A stretch of 64,000 nucleotides of DNA from Flavobacteriales bacterium (GTDB lineage: Bacteria; Bacteroidota; Bacteroidia; UBA10329): NCBI GenBank assembly GCA_021741075.1, contig JAIOYO010000007.1:18853-82852 (forward strand), in the 5' to 3' direction. Made by a program: the position numbers and the translations under genes. Shown here piece by piece: positions 8,072 through 16,500 of the stretch. The notes under the pieces were generated by a model. It was not told the origin of the DNA and ran no database searches. It saw only the letters and a program-made list of their open reading frames with translations. Each line of letters opens with the position of its first letter. Position 1 is the stretch's first letter.

Positions 8072-8904
8072 TTTATTAATTCTACAGCTTCCATCACATC
8101 ATGAACCCTCAGAATATCTGCTCCATTTTGCAGCAGTTGGCGATTCACTTCAATCGTTCCTAGCAAAGTTTGTTCGGCAGTTTCTCCATACTTCAAACGA
8201 ATCATGCTTTTGCGTGACACGCCTACCAAAATTGGTTTTCCGAGGATGGCAAAATCAGATAGGTGATCCACTATTTCGTAGTTCTGTTCCAACGTTTTTC
8301 CGAAGCCAAAACCAGGGTCAATTATTACATCTTTCACGCCTTGTTTTGCCAATTCCGGAACACGATAGGCGAAGAATGACAGTAGAGACGTCATGCATGG
8401 CGTCTCTACAATATTCTGCTGCATAGTTTGCGGAGTACCTTTCATGTGCATACATATATAAGGTGCATTTAATTTGGCTGCAACCAATGGTAACGCCTCG
8501 TCTAAGTTTCCTCCAGAAATATCGTTAATGATGTGTGCGCCAGCTTCCAACCCTTTTTTGGCTACACCAGAACGGAAGGTGTCGATGGAAATTAACGCAT
8601 CGGGAAAGCGTTTTGCAATGGCTTCCAAGGCTGGAATAATCCGTTTCAATTCTTCCATCTCAGAAATTTCTTCAGCACCTGGGCGACTGCTGTAGGCTCC
8701 AAGGTCTAGGATGTCTGCGCCTTCATTCAGCATTTCTTCGGCACGATTAAGTGCCGCTTCTACCGAATTGAATCTGCCACCATCGAAAAAACTATCTGGT
8801 GTAAGGTTGAGTATGCCCATCACAAGCGGACGTTCAATTACAACCAATCTTCCTTTGCAATTCAGCGTTCTGCTCTTATTCAAAAGTTTATTTTTGCCGC
8901 TCAT
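8068..8904 (-). CDS. folP: Dihydropteroate synthase
   Basis: 278 residues. The protein joins p-aminobenzoate to dihydropterin pyrophosphate in folate synthesis and is the sulfonamide target. Visible signatures are MGILNLTPDSFFDGG (29-43), DLGAYSSRPGAEE (67-79, the second pterin motif), DTFRSGVA, NDISGG, MHMKGTPQTMQ (152-162), DPGFGFGKT, GVSRKSMI and the C-terminal RVHD. Residues 166-174 are encoded by a 28-bp near-perfect palindrome (8382-8409) also found at 61098, so a dispersed repeat forms part of this coding sequence without breaking the frame. It is the first gene of a coupled operon and is divergent from the DUF1599 gene, 30 bp away. Confidence 0.95.
   Translation of the reverse strand: MSGKNKLLNKSRTLNCKGRLVVIERPLVMGILNLTPDSFFDGGRFNSVEAALNRAEEMLNEGADILDLGAYSSRPGAEEISEMEELKRIIPALEAIAKRFPDALISIDTFRSGVAKKGLEAGAHIINDISGGNLDEALPLVAAKLNAPYICMHMKGTPQTMQQNIVETPCMTSLLSFFAYRVPELAKQGVKDVIIDPGFGFGKTLEQNYEIVDHLSDFAILGKPILVGVSRKSMIRLKYGETAEQTLLGTIEVNRQLLQNGADILRVHDVMEAVELIK
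8382..8409. repeat. 28-bp dispersed palindrome, copy 1, inside folP
   Basis: The arms GTAGAGACG (8382-8390) and CGTCTCTAC (8401-8409) flank CATGCATG. Over the 28 bp only one mirrored pair fails to match. The same length, ends and architecture recur at 61098-61125. It is read through in frame by folP as VETPCMTSL. It resembles REP-like short palindromes that are spread by RAYT transposases in other bacteria; no such gene is in the window. Confidence 0.8.
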
Positions 8905-8934
8905 CTCCGAGCCGAAGTTAATGGTTCAATATCG

Positions 8935-9486
8935 ATGGCAGATACCAACGCACAATACGATAAGGCACTTGCCGAATGCCGCGAAGTTTTCGTTGGCAAG
9001 ATGAAGGATTACGGTGCTTCGTGGCGCATTTTTCGTCCGAGTTCCATTACCGATCAACTCTTCATTAAGGCCAACAGAATCCGCAGTTTGGAAGAGAAAG
9101 GTGTGAGCAAAGTAGGAGAGGGCATTTATCCTGAATACATTGGCTTAGTGAATTATTCCATTATGGAGATTATTCAATTGGAGCACAGCCATGCGGATGA
9201 GCCTGATCTGAATACAGAAAGAGCTATTACTTGGTACGATCAATACGCAGCAGAGGCAAAATCGTTAATGGAACGCAAAAACCATGATTATGGAGAGGCG
9301 TGGCGTGACATGCGTGTGAAATCATTGACAGATCTAATTCTTGTTAAAATTCTTCGCATCAAAGAGATGGAAGATAACCAAGGAAAGAGCGAACTTTCCG
9401 AAGGAATTGATGCTAATCTGTACGATATGATCAACTATTCGATTTTCGCGTTGATTAAACTTGGAGAGTCCAAGACATCTGTCTGA
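8935..9486 (+). CDS. DUF1599 (nucleotide modification associated domain 1) tandem protein
   Basis: 183 residues made of two homologous halves. Half 1 has KMKDYGASWRIFRPSSITDQLFIKANRI and VNYSIMEIIQLE. Half 2 has KNHDYGEAWRDMRVKSLTDLILVKILRI and INYSIFALIKLG. This duplicated DUF1599 architecture is typical of Bacteroidota. The domain is thought to act in nucleotide chemistry, but the reaction is unknown. It starts at ATG 8935, divergent from folP, and is followed after 54 bp by the DoxX-like gene with its own promoter. Confidence 0.88.
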   Translation: MADTNAQYDKALAECREVFVGKMKDYGASWRIFRPSSITDQLFIKANRIRSLEEKGVSKVGEGIYPEYIGLVNYSIMEIIQLEHSHADEPDLNTERAITWYDQYAAEAKSLMERKNHDYGEAWRDMRVKSLTDLILVKILRIKEMEDNQGKSELSEGIDANLYDMINYSIFALIKLGESKTSV

Positions 9487-9488
9487 CA

Positions 9489-9517
9489 TTGTCAGTTCTT
9501 TCCGAAGACTAAATTTG
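9489..9517 (+). promoter_or_regulatory. Promoter of the DoxX-tpiA-prmA gene run
   Basis: TTG (9489-9491), 18-bp spacer, TAAATTTG (9510-9517). This fits the Bacteroidota primary-sigma consensus TTG-N19-TAnnTTTG well. The predicted start is near 9524, leaving a leader of about 17 nt before the ATG at 9541. The TTG lies within or next to the CTGACATTGTCAG inverted repeat around the upstream stop codon. Confidence 0.65.
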
Positions 9518-9540
9518 CTGTTCAAACCCTATCATTAACA

Positions 9541-10830
9541 ATGAAACTAATTACCGACATCGCCCGCTACTTTGTAGGCATTCTTTTCATCTTTTCAGGA
9601 ATTGTAAAAGCGAATGACCCGCTGGGGTTTAGCTACAAGTTAGAAGAGTATTTCGAGGAATTCGCCAAACTAGGCGAGTACATCGGTTTCTTAGAACCCT
9701 TCTTCCACTTCTGTTATCAGTACGCATTGCCGCAAGCCATATTTATTGTGATTCTCGAAGTGGTTTTGGGTGTTGCCATCTTGGTGAGATTCAAAACTAG
9801 ATTGACTGCGTTTTTACTCTTATTGCTTATAGCGTTTTTTACAGTTTTGACCTTCGCTTCGGCTTATTTTGAAATTGTAAAAACCTGTGGATGTTTTGGA
9901 GATGCTATTCCTCTAACAGCTTGGGAAAGCTTCTACAAGGATGTGGTTTTGAGTGTATTTATTCTCATCATTTTTATTCGCCAGAAGCAAATAAGTATAT
10001 CAGAGACGGATAAGAACGATTTTGTTTTGGCTGCCATTGGTTCGTTGGCCATGCTGAAATTATCTTACGACCTTGAATGGTTTTTCCCATTTTGGTTCAC
10101 GGTTTCAACATTCACTGTTTTCTTCCTAGTTCGGTTAGTAGAGCATCGCAAAGCACCTTGGATTACAACTGTTTTGGCTACAATGGCTATGGTCTTCTTC
10201 ACATTCTACACCTACAGCTACTTGCCGGTGAAGGATTTTCGTGCGTATGCAACTGGAAAAAGCATTTCCGAGCAAATGGAAGGTGTGCCAGACAAATTAA
10301 AATACTACTACATCTTGCGCGATAAGGCCACTGGCAAGGAGCAGGAATTCGAGAAATTCCCAGAAAAATATGAGGAAAAATATGAGTATGTAGATTCTCG
10401 AACCGAGGTGATTGAGAAGGGGATTGAACCTAAGATTATGGATTTTTCTATCTCAGCGGCAGATGGAGAAGATCTAACTGAAGATTTTTTGCAAAGCGAG
10501 AACTTTACATTCCTGCTAATTGCCTATGATTTGAATCTTGCCACGCTTCAGCCACAAGAACGAATTAATGCTCTTGCCAAATCGCTTCAGGAAAAAGGAT
10601 ATCGGTTCGTTGGTTTAACATCTAGTGCACCGCGAGATGCGGTTGCGTTTGCGCAAGCAAATAGTAATCCGTTTAGTTATTTGTTTTGTGATCAGATTGT
10701 GCTAAAAACAATCATCCGTTCTAATCCAGGTTTGTTGTTGCTTAAAGATGGCAAGGTTTACGGAAAATGGCATTACAACGACCTTCCAGAATTGCAAGTT
10801 TTGGAGATGGAATACTTGAATAAGCCGTAA
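9541..10830 (+). CDS. BT_3928-like DoxX/MauE membrane protein with C-terminal thioredoxin-like domain
   Basis: 429 residues. The N-terminal four-helix membrane unit (about 1-145) has FSGIVKANDPLGF and TCGCFGDAIPLTAWESFYKD, the Cys-containing pattern of MauE/DoxX family proteins. Two or three more membrane segments follow (about 160-230). The C-terminal soluble part (about 300-429) looks thioredoxin-like (FTFLLIAYDLN, NPGLLLLKDGKVYGKW) but lacks a CxxC pair. A role in envelope thiol or quinone redox chemistry is plausible but unproven. It is followed directly by the DppB-like gene. Confidence 0.8.
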   Translation: MKLITDIARYFVGILFIFSGIVKANDPLGFSYKLEEYFEEFAKLGEYIGFLEPFFHFCYQYALPQAIFIVILEVVLGVAILVRFKTRLTAFLLLLLIAFFTVLTFASAYFEIVKTCGCFGDAIPLTAWESFYKDVVLSVFILIIFIRQKQISISETDKNDFVLAAIGSLAMLKLSYDLEWFFPFWFTVSTFTVFFLVRLVEHRKAPWITTVLATMAMVFFTFYTYSYLPVKDFRAYATGKSISEQMEGVPDKLKYYYILRDKATGKEQEFEKFPEKYEEKYEYVDSRTEVIEKGIEPKIMDFSISAADGEDLTEDFLQSENFTFLLIAYDLNLATLQPQERINALAKSLQEKGYRFVGLTSSAPRDAVAFAQANSNPFSYLFCDQIVLKTIIRSNPGLLLLKDGKVYGKWHYNDLPELQVLEMEYLNKP

Positions 10831-11907
10831 TTGGTCGGATTCGTCACACGCAAGTTCTTCTACAGCCTCTCCGTGCTGTTCGGAATTGTGACGGTTGTCT
10901 TTTTGCTGTTTACCGCCTTACCTGGCGATCCGGCTCGACTGATGCTCGGTCAACGTGCCGATCAATCTGAAGTGGAGATGATTCGCAAGGATTTAGGGTT
11001 AGATCTTTCACTTTCAACGCAGTATTTGGTTTATCTCAACGACCTTTCTCCTTTCGCGTTTTACAGTTTGGATAATGCTGAAAGCCCTTACTTTTTCGAA
11101 CCATCAGAGCATGTTAATTCGAAGGCTATTTGGTCTTCAAAACATTCGGTTTTTGTGCTAAAACCTCCCTATTTAAGGCGTTCATATCAATCTCAGCAAA
11201 CAGTGGTTGATATAGTATTGGAAGCACTTCCCGGAACAGCCGTATTGGCCATTACGTCTATTCTCATTGCCACGTTTCTCGGAATTACGTTTGGAATTTT
11301 TGGAGCATTATTCAAAGGACAATGGTTAGATAAACTGCTAATGGTTTTCTCAATTTTCGGAATGAGCTTGCCATCTTTTGTAGCAGCCATACTCATTATG
11401 TGGTTTTTTGCCTATTTGTTGGGAGATATTACAGGATTGCAAGTAACTGGTAGCCTCTATGAAATTGATGAATTTGAAGGAAGAAAATTGGTGCTTAAAA
11501 ACCTGATTCTTCCTTCCATTACGTTGGGTGTGCGACCGTTGGCTGTGTTCATGCAACTCACTAGGAATTCCATGCTCGATGTGCTTTCCATGGATTATGT
11601 GCGCACCGCAACTGCTAAAGGACTTTCGTTCCGAATGGTGGTGTTAAAGCACGCTTTGCGAAATGCTCTTAATCCCGTAATAACCGCCATTTCTGGTTGG
11701 TTAGCTTCTTTACTTGCGGGTGCCGTTTTTGTGGAGATTGTATTTGGTTGGAAAGGTTTAGGACTCATAATGCTGAACGCTTTAAATACTTACGACCTTC
11801 CAGTTGTAATGGGTTGCATCATACTCGTGGCGGTCATTTTTGTGGTCATAAATATGTTGGTTGATGTGCTCTACGGTATATTTGACCCAAGAGTAAGTTT
11901 GAAGTGA
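10831..11907 (+). CDS. DppB/OppB-like peptide ABC transporter permease
   Basis: 358 residues. The TTG start at 10831 follows the upstream TAA directly, with no intervening base. Six membrane segments are visible. The N-terminal signature FFYSLSVLFGIVTVVFLLF plus LPGDPARLMLGQ is standard for DppB, and YVRTATAKGLSFRMVVLKHA is the EAA loop that docks on the ATPase. There is a long insertion (about residues 65-125) after the first helix. No partner permease (DppC), ATPase or binding protein is in the window, so the rest of the importer must be encoded elsewhere. Confidence 0.9.
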   Translation: MVGFVTRKFFYSLSVLFGIVTVVFLLFTALPGDPARLMLGQRADQSEVEMIRKDLGLDLSLSTQYLVYLNDLSPFAFYSLDNAESPYFFEPSEHVNSKAIWSSKHSVFVLKPPYLRRSYQSQQTVVDIVLEALPGTAVLAITSILIATFLGITFGIFGALFKGQWLDKLLMVFSIFGMSLPSFVAAILIMWFFAYLLGDITGLQVTGSLYEIDEFEGRKLVLKNLILPSITLGVRPLAVFMQLTRNSMLDVLSMDYVRTATAKGLSFRMVVLKHALRNALNPVITAISGWLASLLAGAVFVEIVFGWKGLGLIMLNALNTYDLPVVMGCIILVAVIFVVINMLVDVLYGIFDPRVSLK

Positions 11908-11981
11908 ATTGAAAAATGCGGAGGTGATTCAATCTTTTTCCGTTATGTTTTTCCAGTTCCCTTTTCATTTAATCCACATCA

Positions 11982-12740
11982 ATGAGAGACAAAATTGTAG
12001 CCGGTAACTGGAAAATGAATCTGACACGCCAAGCAGGCTTGTCGTTGGTAGATGAAATTTATCGCGGACTGAACCTTGATGACACTACGGATGTGAAGGT
12101 GGTTGTTGCACCACCATTTCCGTTTCTGTTCGAAATGAGGGATTGGATAAACCCTGAAACGTTACTTTTTCTTTCGGCACAAAATTGCCATCAAGAAAAA
12201 AATGGAGCTTTTACAGGTGCTGTTTCTGCCGAGATGTTGGCATCTTACGATTGCACTTATTGTATAGTGGGCCACTCAGAAAGGCGAGAATATTTTGGCG
12301 AGGATGACAAACTCATCAATCAAAAAATTCAACGCTTATTGGAGAACAGTATAAAGCCGATTTATTGCTGCGGAGAATCGTTAGAAGAGCGCGAATCTGA
12401 AAAGCATTTTGAAGTGGTTGCAGCGCAAATTCAATCTGCTTTTCAAGGATTTAAGAAACAAGAATTGCTTAATGTAGTTGTCGCCTACGAACCCGTGTGG
12501 GCTATTGGAACCGGAAAAACAGCTACTCCCGAACAGGCACAAGAAATGCATGCGTTCATTCGCCAAAAGTTATCGCAGGTATTAGGCGATGAGGCCGAAG
12601 AAATTTCCATACTCTACGGTGGCAGCGTGAAACCTGAAAACGCCAAAGAACTATTCTCCCAAAAAGACATTGATGGCGGCCTTATTGGCGGTGCATCTCT
12701 TAATGCAAACCAGTTTTTATCAATCATTCACTCCTTCTAA
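11982..12740 (+). CDS. tpiA: Triosephosphate isomerase
   Basis: 252 residues, the usual length. The catalytic residues are all present: Asn9 and Lys11 in GNWKMN, His98 in IVGHSERR, Glu170 in AYEPVWAIGTG, plus the phosphate loop YGGSVKPEN and LIGGASL. It interconverts dihydroxyacetone phosphate and glyceraldehyde 3-phosphate in the cytoplasm. It lies 74 bp after the permease, and prmA starts 1 bp after its stop. Confidence 0.97.
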   Translation: MRDKIVAGNWKMNLTRQAGLSLVDEIYRGLNLDDTTDVKVVVAPPFPFLFEMRDWINPETLLFLSAQNCHQEKNGAFTGAVSAEMLASYDCTYCIVGHSERREYFGEDDKLINQKIQRLLENSIKPIYCCGESLEERESEKHFEVVAAQIQSAFQGFKKQELLNVVVAYEPVWAIGTGKTATPEQAQEMHAFIRQKLSQVLGDEAEEISILYGGSVKPENAKELFSQKDIDGGLIGGASLNANQFLSIIHSF

Positions 12741-12741
12741 T

Positions 12742-13575
12742 ATGGCCCACGCGGTGCTTTTAATTAAAGTTCGTCCTATCGAGCCAGGACGAGAAATTCT
12801 AATCTCAGATCTTTCAGATATCGATTTTGAAGGTTTCCTTGAAACCGAAGAAGGAGTGGATGCCTACATCGAGGAATCTGAACTTGACATGAAAAAAGTT
12901 GAGGAGGTTTTTAATCAGATGCGCGAAGCAGAATTTGAGGTTTCGTGTACCTATTCGGTTGCTGAAGAAAAAAACTGGAACGAGGAATGGGAAAAGAATT
13001 TTGATCCTGTTGAAATCAAAGACCTTTGCAGAATTCGGGCGCCTTTTCATGACTCGAAAGCTGGTTTTAAGAAGGAAATCCTCATTATGCCTAAGATGTC
13101 TTTCGGAACAGGGCATCACGCCACCACATCCATGATGGTTGAAAATCTGATGACTGTAAAGACAGAAGGTCCACTGTTAGATATGGGTTCTGGCACAGCC
13201 GTTCTTGCCATTCTTGCTAGAAAACTAGGAGTAGAAGACGTAACCGCCATCGATATTGATGATTGGGCTTTTGAAAATGCGCCAGACAATTGTGAGCTGA
13301 ATAATATCGATGATATTGTGATCCTGCAGGGAGATGCAAGTTTGCTGGGAAAGAAGAAATTCAATACGGTTTTGGCAAATATCAATCGCAACGTTTTATT
13401 GGAGGATATTCCAATTTATGCAAGCGTTCTCAATAAAAACGGACAGCTTTTTGTTAGTGGATTTTATGTTGAAGACTTGCCAATGATACTGGAAGTAGCA
13501 GTCCGCTCAGGCTTTATCTTTAACGGAAATCTGACACAAAATAATTGGGTCTCGGCTCGGTTCATCAAACAATAA
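12742..13575 (+). CDS. prmA: Ribosomal protein L11 methyltransferase
   Basis: 277 residues from the ATG at 12742, one base after the tpiA stop. An upstream in-frame extension would run inside tpiA and is not used. The N-terminal substrate-recruiting domain is followed by a SAM-binding domain with KMSFGTGHHATT, LLDMGSGTAVLAILARKLG and TVLANINRN, matching PrmA. It trimethylates ribosomal protein L11. The large secreted-protein gene starts one base after its stop, so tpiA, prmA and the next gene are very likely co-transcribed. Confidence 0.95.
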   Translation: MAHAVLLIKVRPIEPGREILISDLSDIDFEGFLETEEGVDAYIEESELDMKKVEEVFNQMREAEFEVSCTYSVAEEKNWNEEWEKNFDPVEIKDLCRIRAPFHDSKAGFKKEILIMPKMSFGTGHHATTSMMVENLMTVKTEGPLLDMGSGTAVLAILARKLGVEDVTAIDIDDWAFENAPDNCELNNIDDIVILQGDASLLGKKKFNTVLANINRNVLLEDIPIYASVLNKNGQLFVSGFYVEDLPMILEVAVRSGFIFNGNLTQNNWVSARFIKQ

Positions 13576-13576
13576 T

Positions 13577-16500
13577 ATGAAGCAATTTTTCTTACTCTTC
13601 GCAGCATTCACATTCGGGTTTGCTCAGTTTTCAAGCGCGCAACAGCTAAAATCATTTACCCACGACAACGACAAGTTTATAGTTGAACTGGAAGGTTTTT
13701 TTGCCATGGGTGATCCCAAAGCGGCTAAAAAGCTGGTGCAAGAAGTATTTCTTCCTGTCTGGAATAGCGGTCATTACAGTCCTCAGCAAAAGGAACGGGT
13801 TTACGTAATCTCTGACTTGATGTTAAAGGAGCGGAAAAAAGCGGTTGACTTTGAGAATTACATGTATGCCTTAATGAGCTTCGCTACAAGTATGAAACCA
13901 GCTTCGGATTTTGATGCATTTCACGATGGATTAGAAAAGACAATTACAAGGCTTTCGCGCAAACAGTTCACCGATTATTTGGAGGTTTGTAAATGGCTTT
14001 TTACCGACCACATCCTTTACGAATCGCAAGCTGTAAAATGGGTAGCCAACTATGATGCTTACAAAATTGAATTTGATTCATTACCAAAAATTGTATTCGG
14101 AAAGCTTGACTTAAGAGCTTATTCGAAGCGAGACAGTTCAATTATTTTCGGAACGCAAGGCGTTTACTACCCAACCATCACCACATGGGTAGGTAAAGGA
14201 GGTAAAATTGATTGGAGTAGGGCTGGGTTTGATTCCAATAAAACCTACGCAGATATTGGTAATTATCAAATCAATACTACCAAATCTCAATATTCTATTG
14301 ATTCGGTAACTTTTCATCATCCAGATTATTTGCCAGAACCACATGTTGGAATTTTGACCGAGAAAATACTGGCGGATGTGGAAGAAGAAAGTGCATCCTA
14401 TCCACGTTTTGATTCTTACAATAAACGAATCCTCATAAAGGATATGTATAAGGATATTGATTATTCGGGTGGTTTTTCGCAGCACGGCATAAAGTTTATA
14501 GGGTCTGGTGATTCGGAGAAAGATGCCACTCTGATTTTCAAAAAGATGAATCACATTACCAAGAAGAACGAAAATTTCATTGAGGCACGTTCAAAGTCAT
14601 TCGTAATTCGTCCAGAGAAAGTTGTTTCCGAACGGGCAGAGGTTGTATTCTATTACGAGGGAGATTCTATCTTTCATCCTGGTTTAAGGATAAATTATAA
14701 CGTTGAGAAGCATCAGGTTGTGTTTACCAAAGAGCAAGAAGGTTCGGGTAGAAGCCCGTTCTATGACACTTATCACCAAGTAGATATGCATGTGGATCAA
14801 ATTAGTTGGAACATGAGCGAGCAATCAATGGATTTGGAGAACACCACAGGTGGTTCGGAAAGTAGTGCAATGTTTGAATCTGAAGCATATTATGATGAAT
14901 ATCGGTATGATCGCATCAGAGGAATGGCAGACACTCATCCTCTTTGGAAAATTAGGAATTACGCCAAAGAGTTGAATACAGACGAATTAACGGTGGAGCA
15001 GATGGCACGGCTGTTTAAGTCAGACATCAGCGAAACGAAAGTGTTTATGATTAATCTTTCAAATTCGGGCTTTATGACCTATGATTACGACAAGCAGATG
15101 GTAAAGCTGAAGCCGAGATTGAATCATTATGTTTTGTCCCGTTCTAAAAAGACCGATTACGACATTCTTCAGTTCGAGTCGACCGTAGGTGGACTGCCTA
15201 ATGCCAAGCTCAATCTTTTAAATTGGGATTTAGATTTAAACGGAGTAGGGCGAGTATTTCTTTCTGATTCTCAGGATGTTGTGGTTTATCCTTACGAACA
15301 AGAACTGACCTTAAAAAAGAACCGCGATTTTCTTTTCAATGGAAAGGTAGTAGGAGGAAGGCTCGATTTCTTCGGAAGCGATTTCTATTTCAGCTACGAT
15401 GATTTCAAAATCAACATGGCTCAAATTGATTCCTGCAGATTGAAAGTGCCAGATGGTGAACCAGATGATAGTGGCAGACAAAAGCTAAAAGCAGTTAAGA
15501 CCGTGCTTCGAGATTTAAAAGGCGAACTTTTAGTTGATCGACCCGATAATAAGTCTGGTGTAGTCAATCACCCGCGTTATCCACTCTTCAATAGCACAGA
15601 CGAATCATTTGTCTATTACGATAAACGAACCATACAAGATGGCGCCTACAAGAAAGAGGATTTCTATATGAAACTCAAGCCATTTACGATTGATAGTTTG
15701 GAGAATTTTACCAAAGAAGGGTTGGCTTTTGATGGAAACTTCGTGTCGGCAGGCATTTTTCCTGCATTTGACGAAACCTTGCGGCTACAGCCCGATTTTT
15801 CACTTGGTTTTGTGCGCGAAACTCCTGCAGAAGGACTTGCGATGTTTGGAGGGAAAGGAAAGTACAAAGCCACCATCAAGCTAAGTCATGAAGGTTTGAG
15901 AGGAGATGGCGATTTGGAGTATTTGACTTCCATTTCAAAGTCAAATGACTTTATCTTTTTCCCAGATTCGGTTAATGGAGTTGCCCAAGATTTTGTTATT
16001 GCAAAGCAGAAATCTCCGGTTGAATATCCACCTGTCAAGGGTAAGGACGTGCGCTTACATTGGGAGCCCAAAGTAGACCATTTATATACACGAAAGATTG
16101 CAGATGCCTTTGATATGTATGAAGGCGAGGTGAGGCACCATGGAGGATTAGATTTAACTCCCAAAGGTTTAGATGGCTTCGGAAACCTTGACTTCGCAGA
16201 TAGCTACATGAACTCAAAAGAATTCAACTTCGCCTACAGGAAATTCCATGCTGATACAGCAGGCTTCAAGCTAAAAGGGGCATCAGAAGAATCGTTTGCA
16301 TTTAAGACCAATAATGTTCAAATGGATATTGATTTGGACAAACGTGTTGGCGATTTTAAATCAAACACAGGAGGTGATTTCGTTGATTTTCCCGTCAACC
16401 AATACATCTGCTACATTGATGAGTTTAAGTGGAATATCGATCAAAAACAGATAGATGTAGTTTCTGATGGCGAGGGATCTAGATATGTATCTACTAGGCC

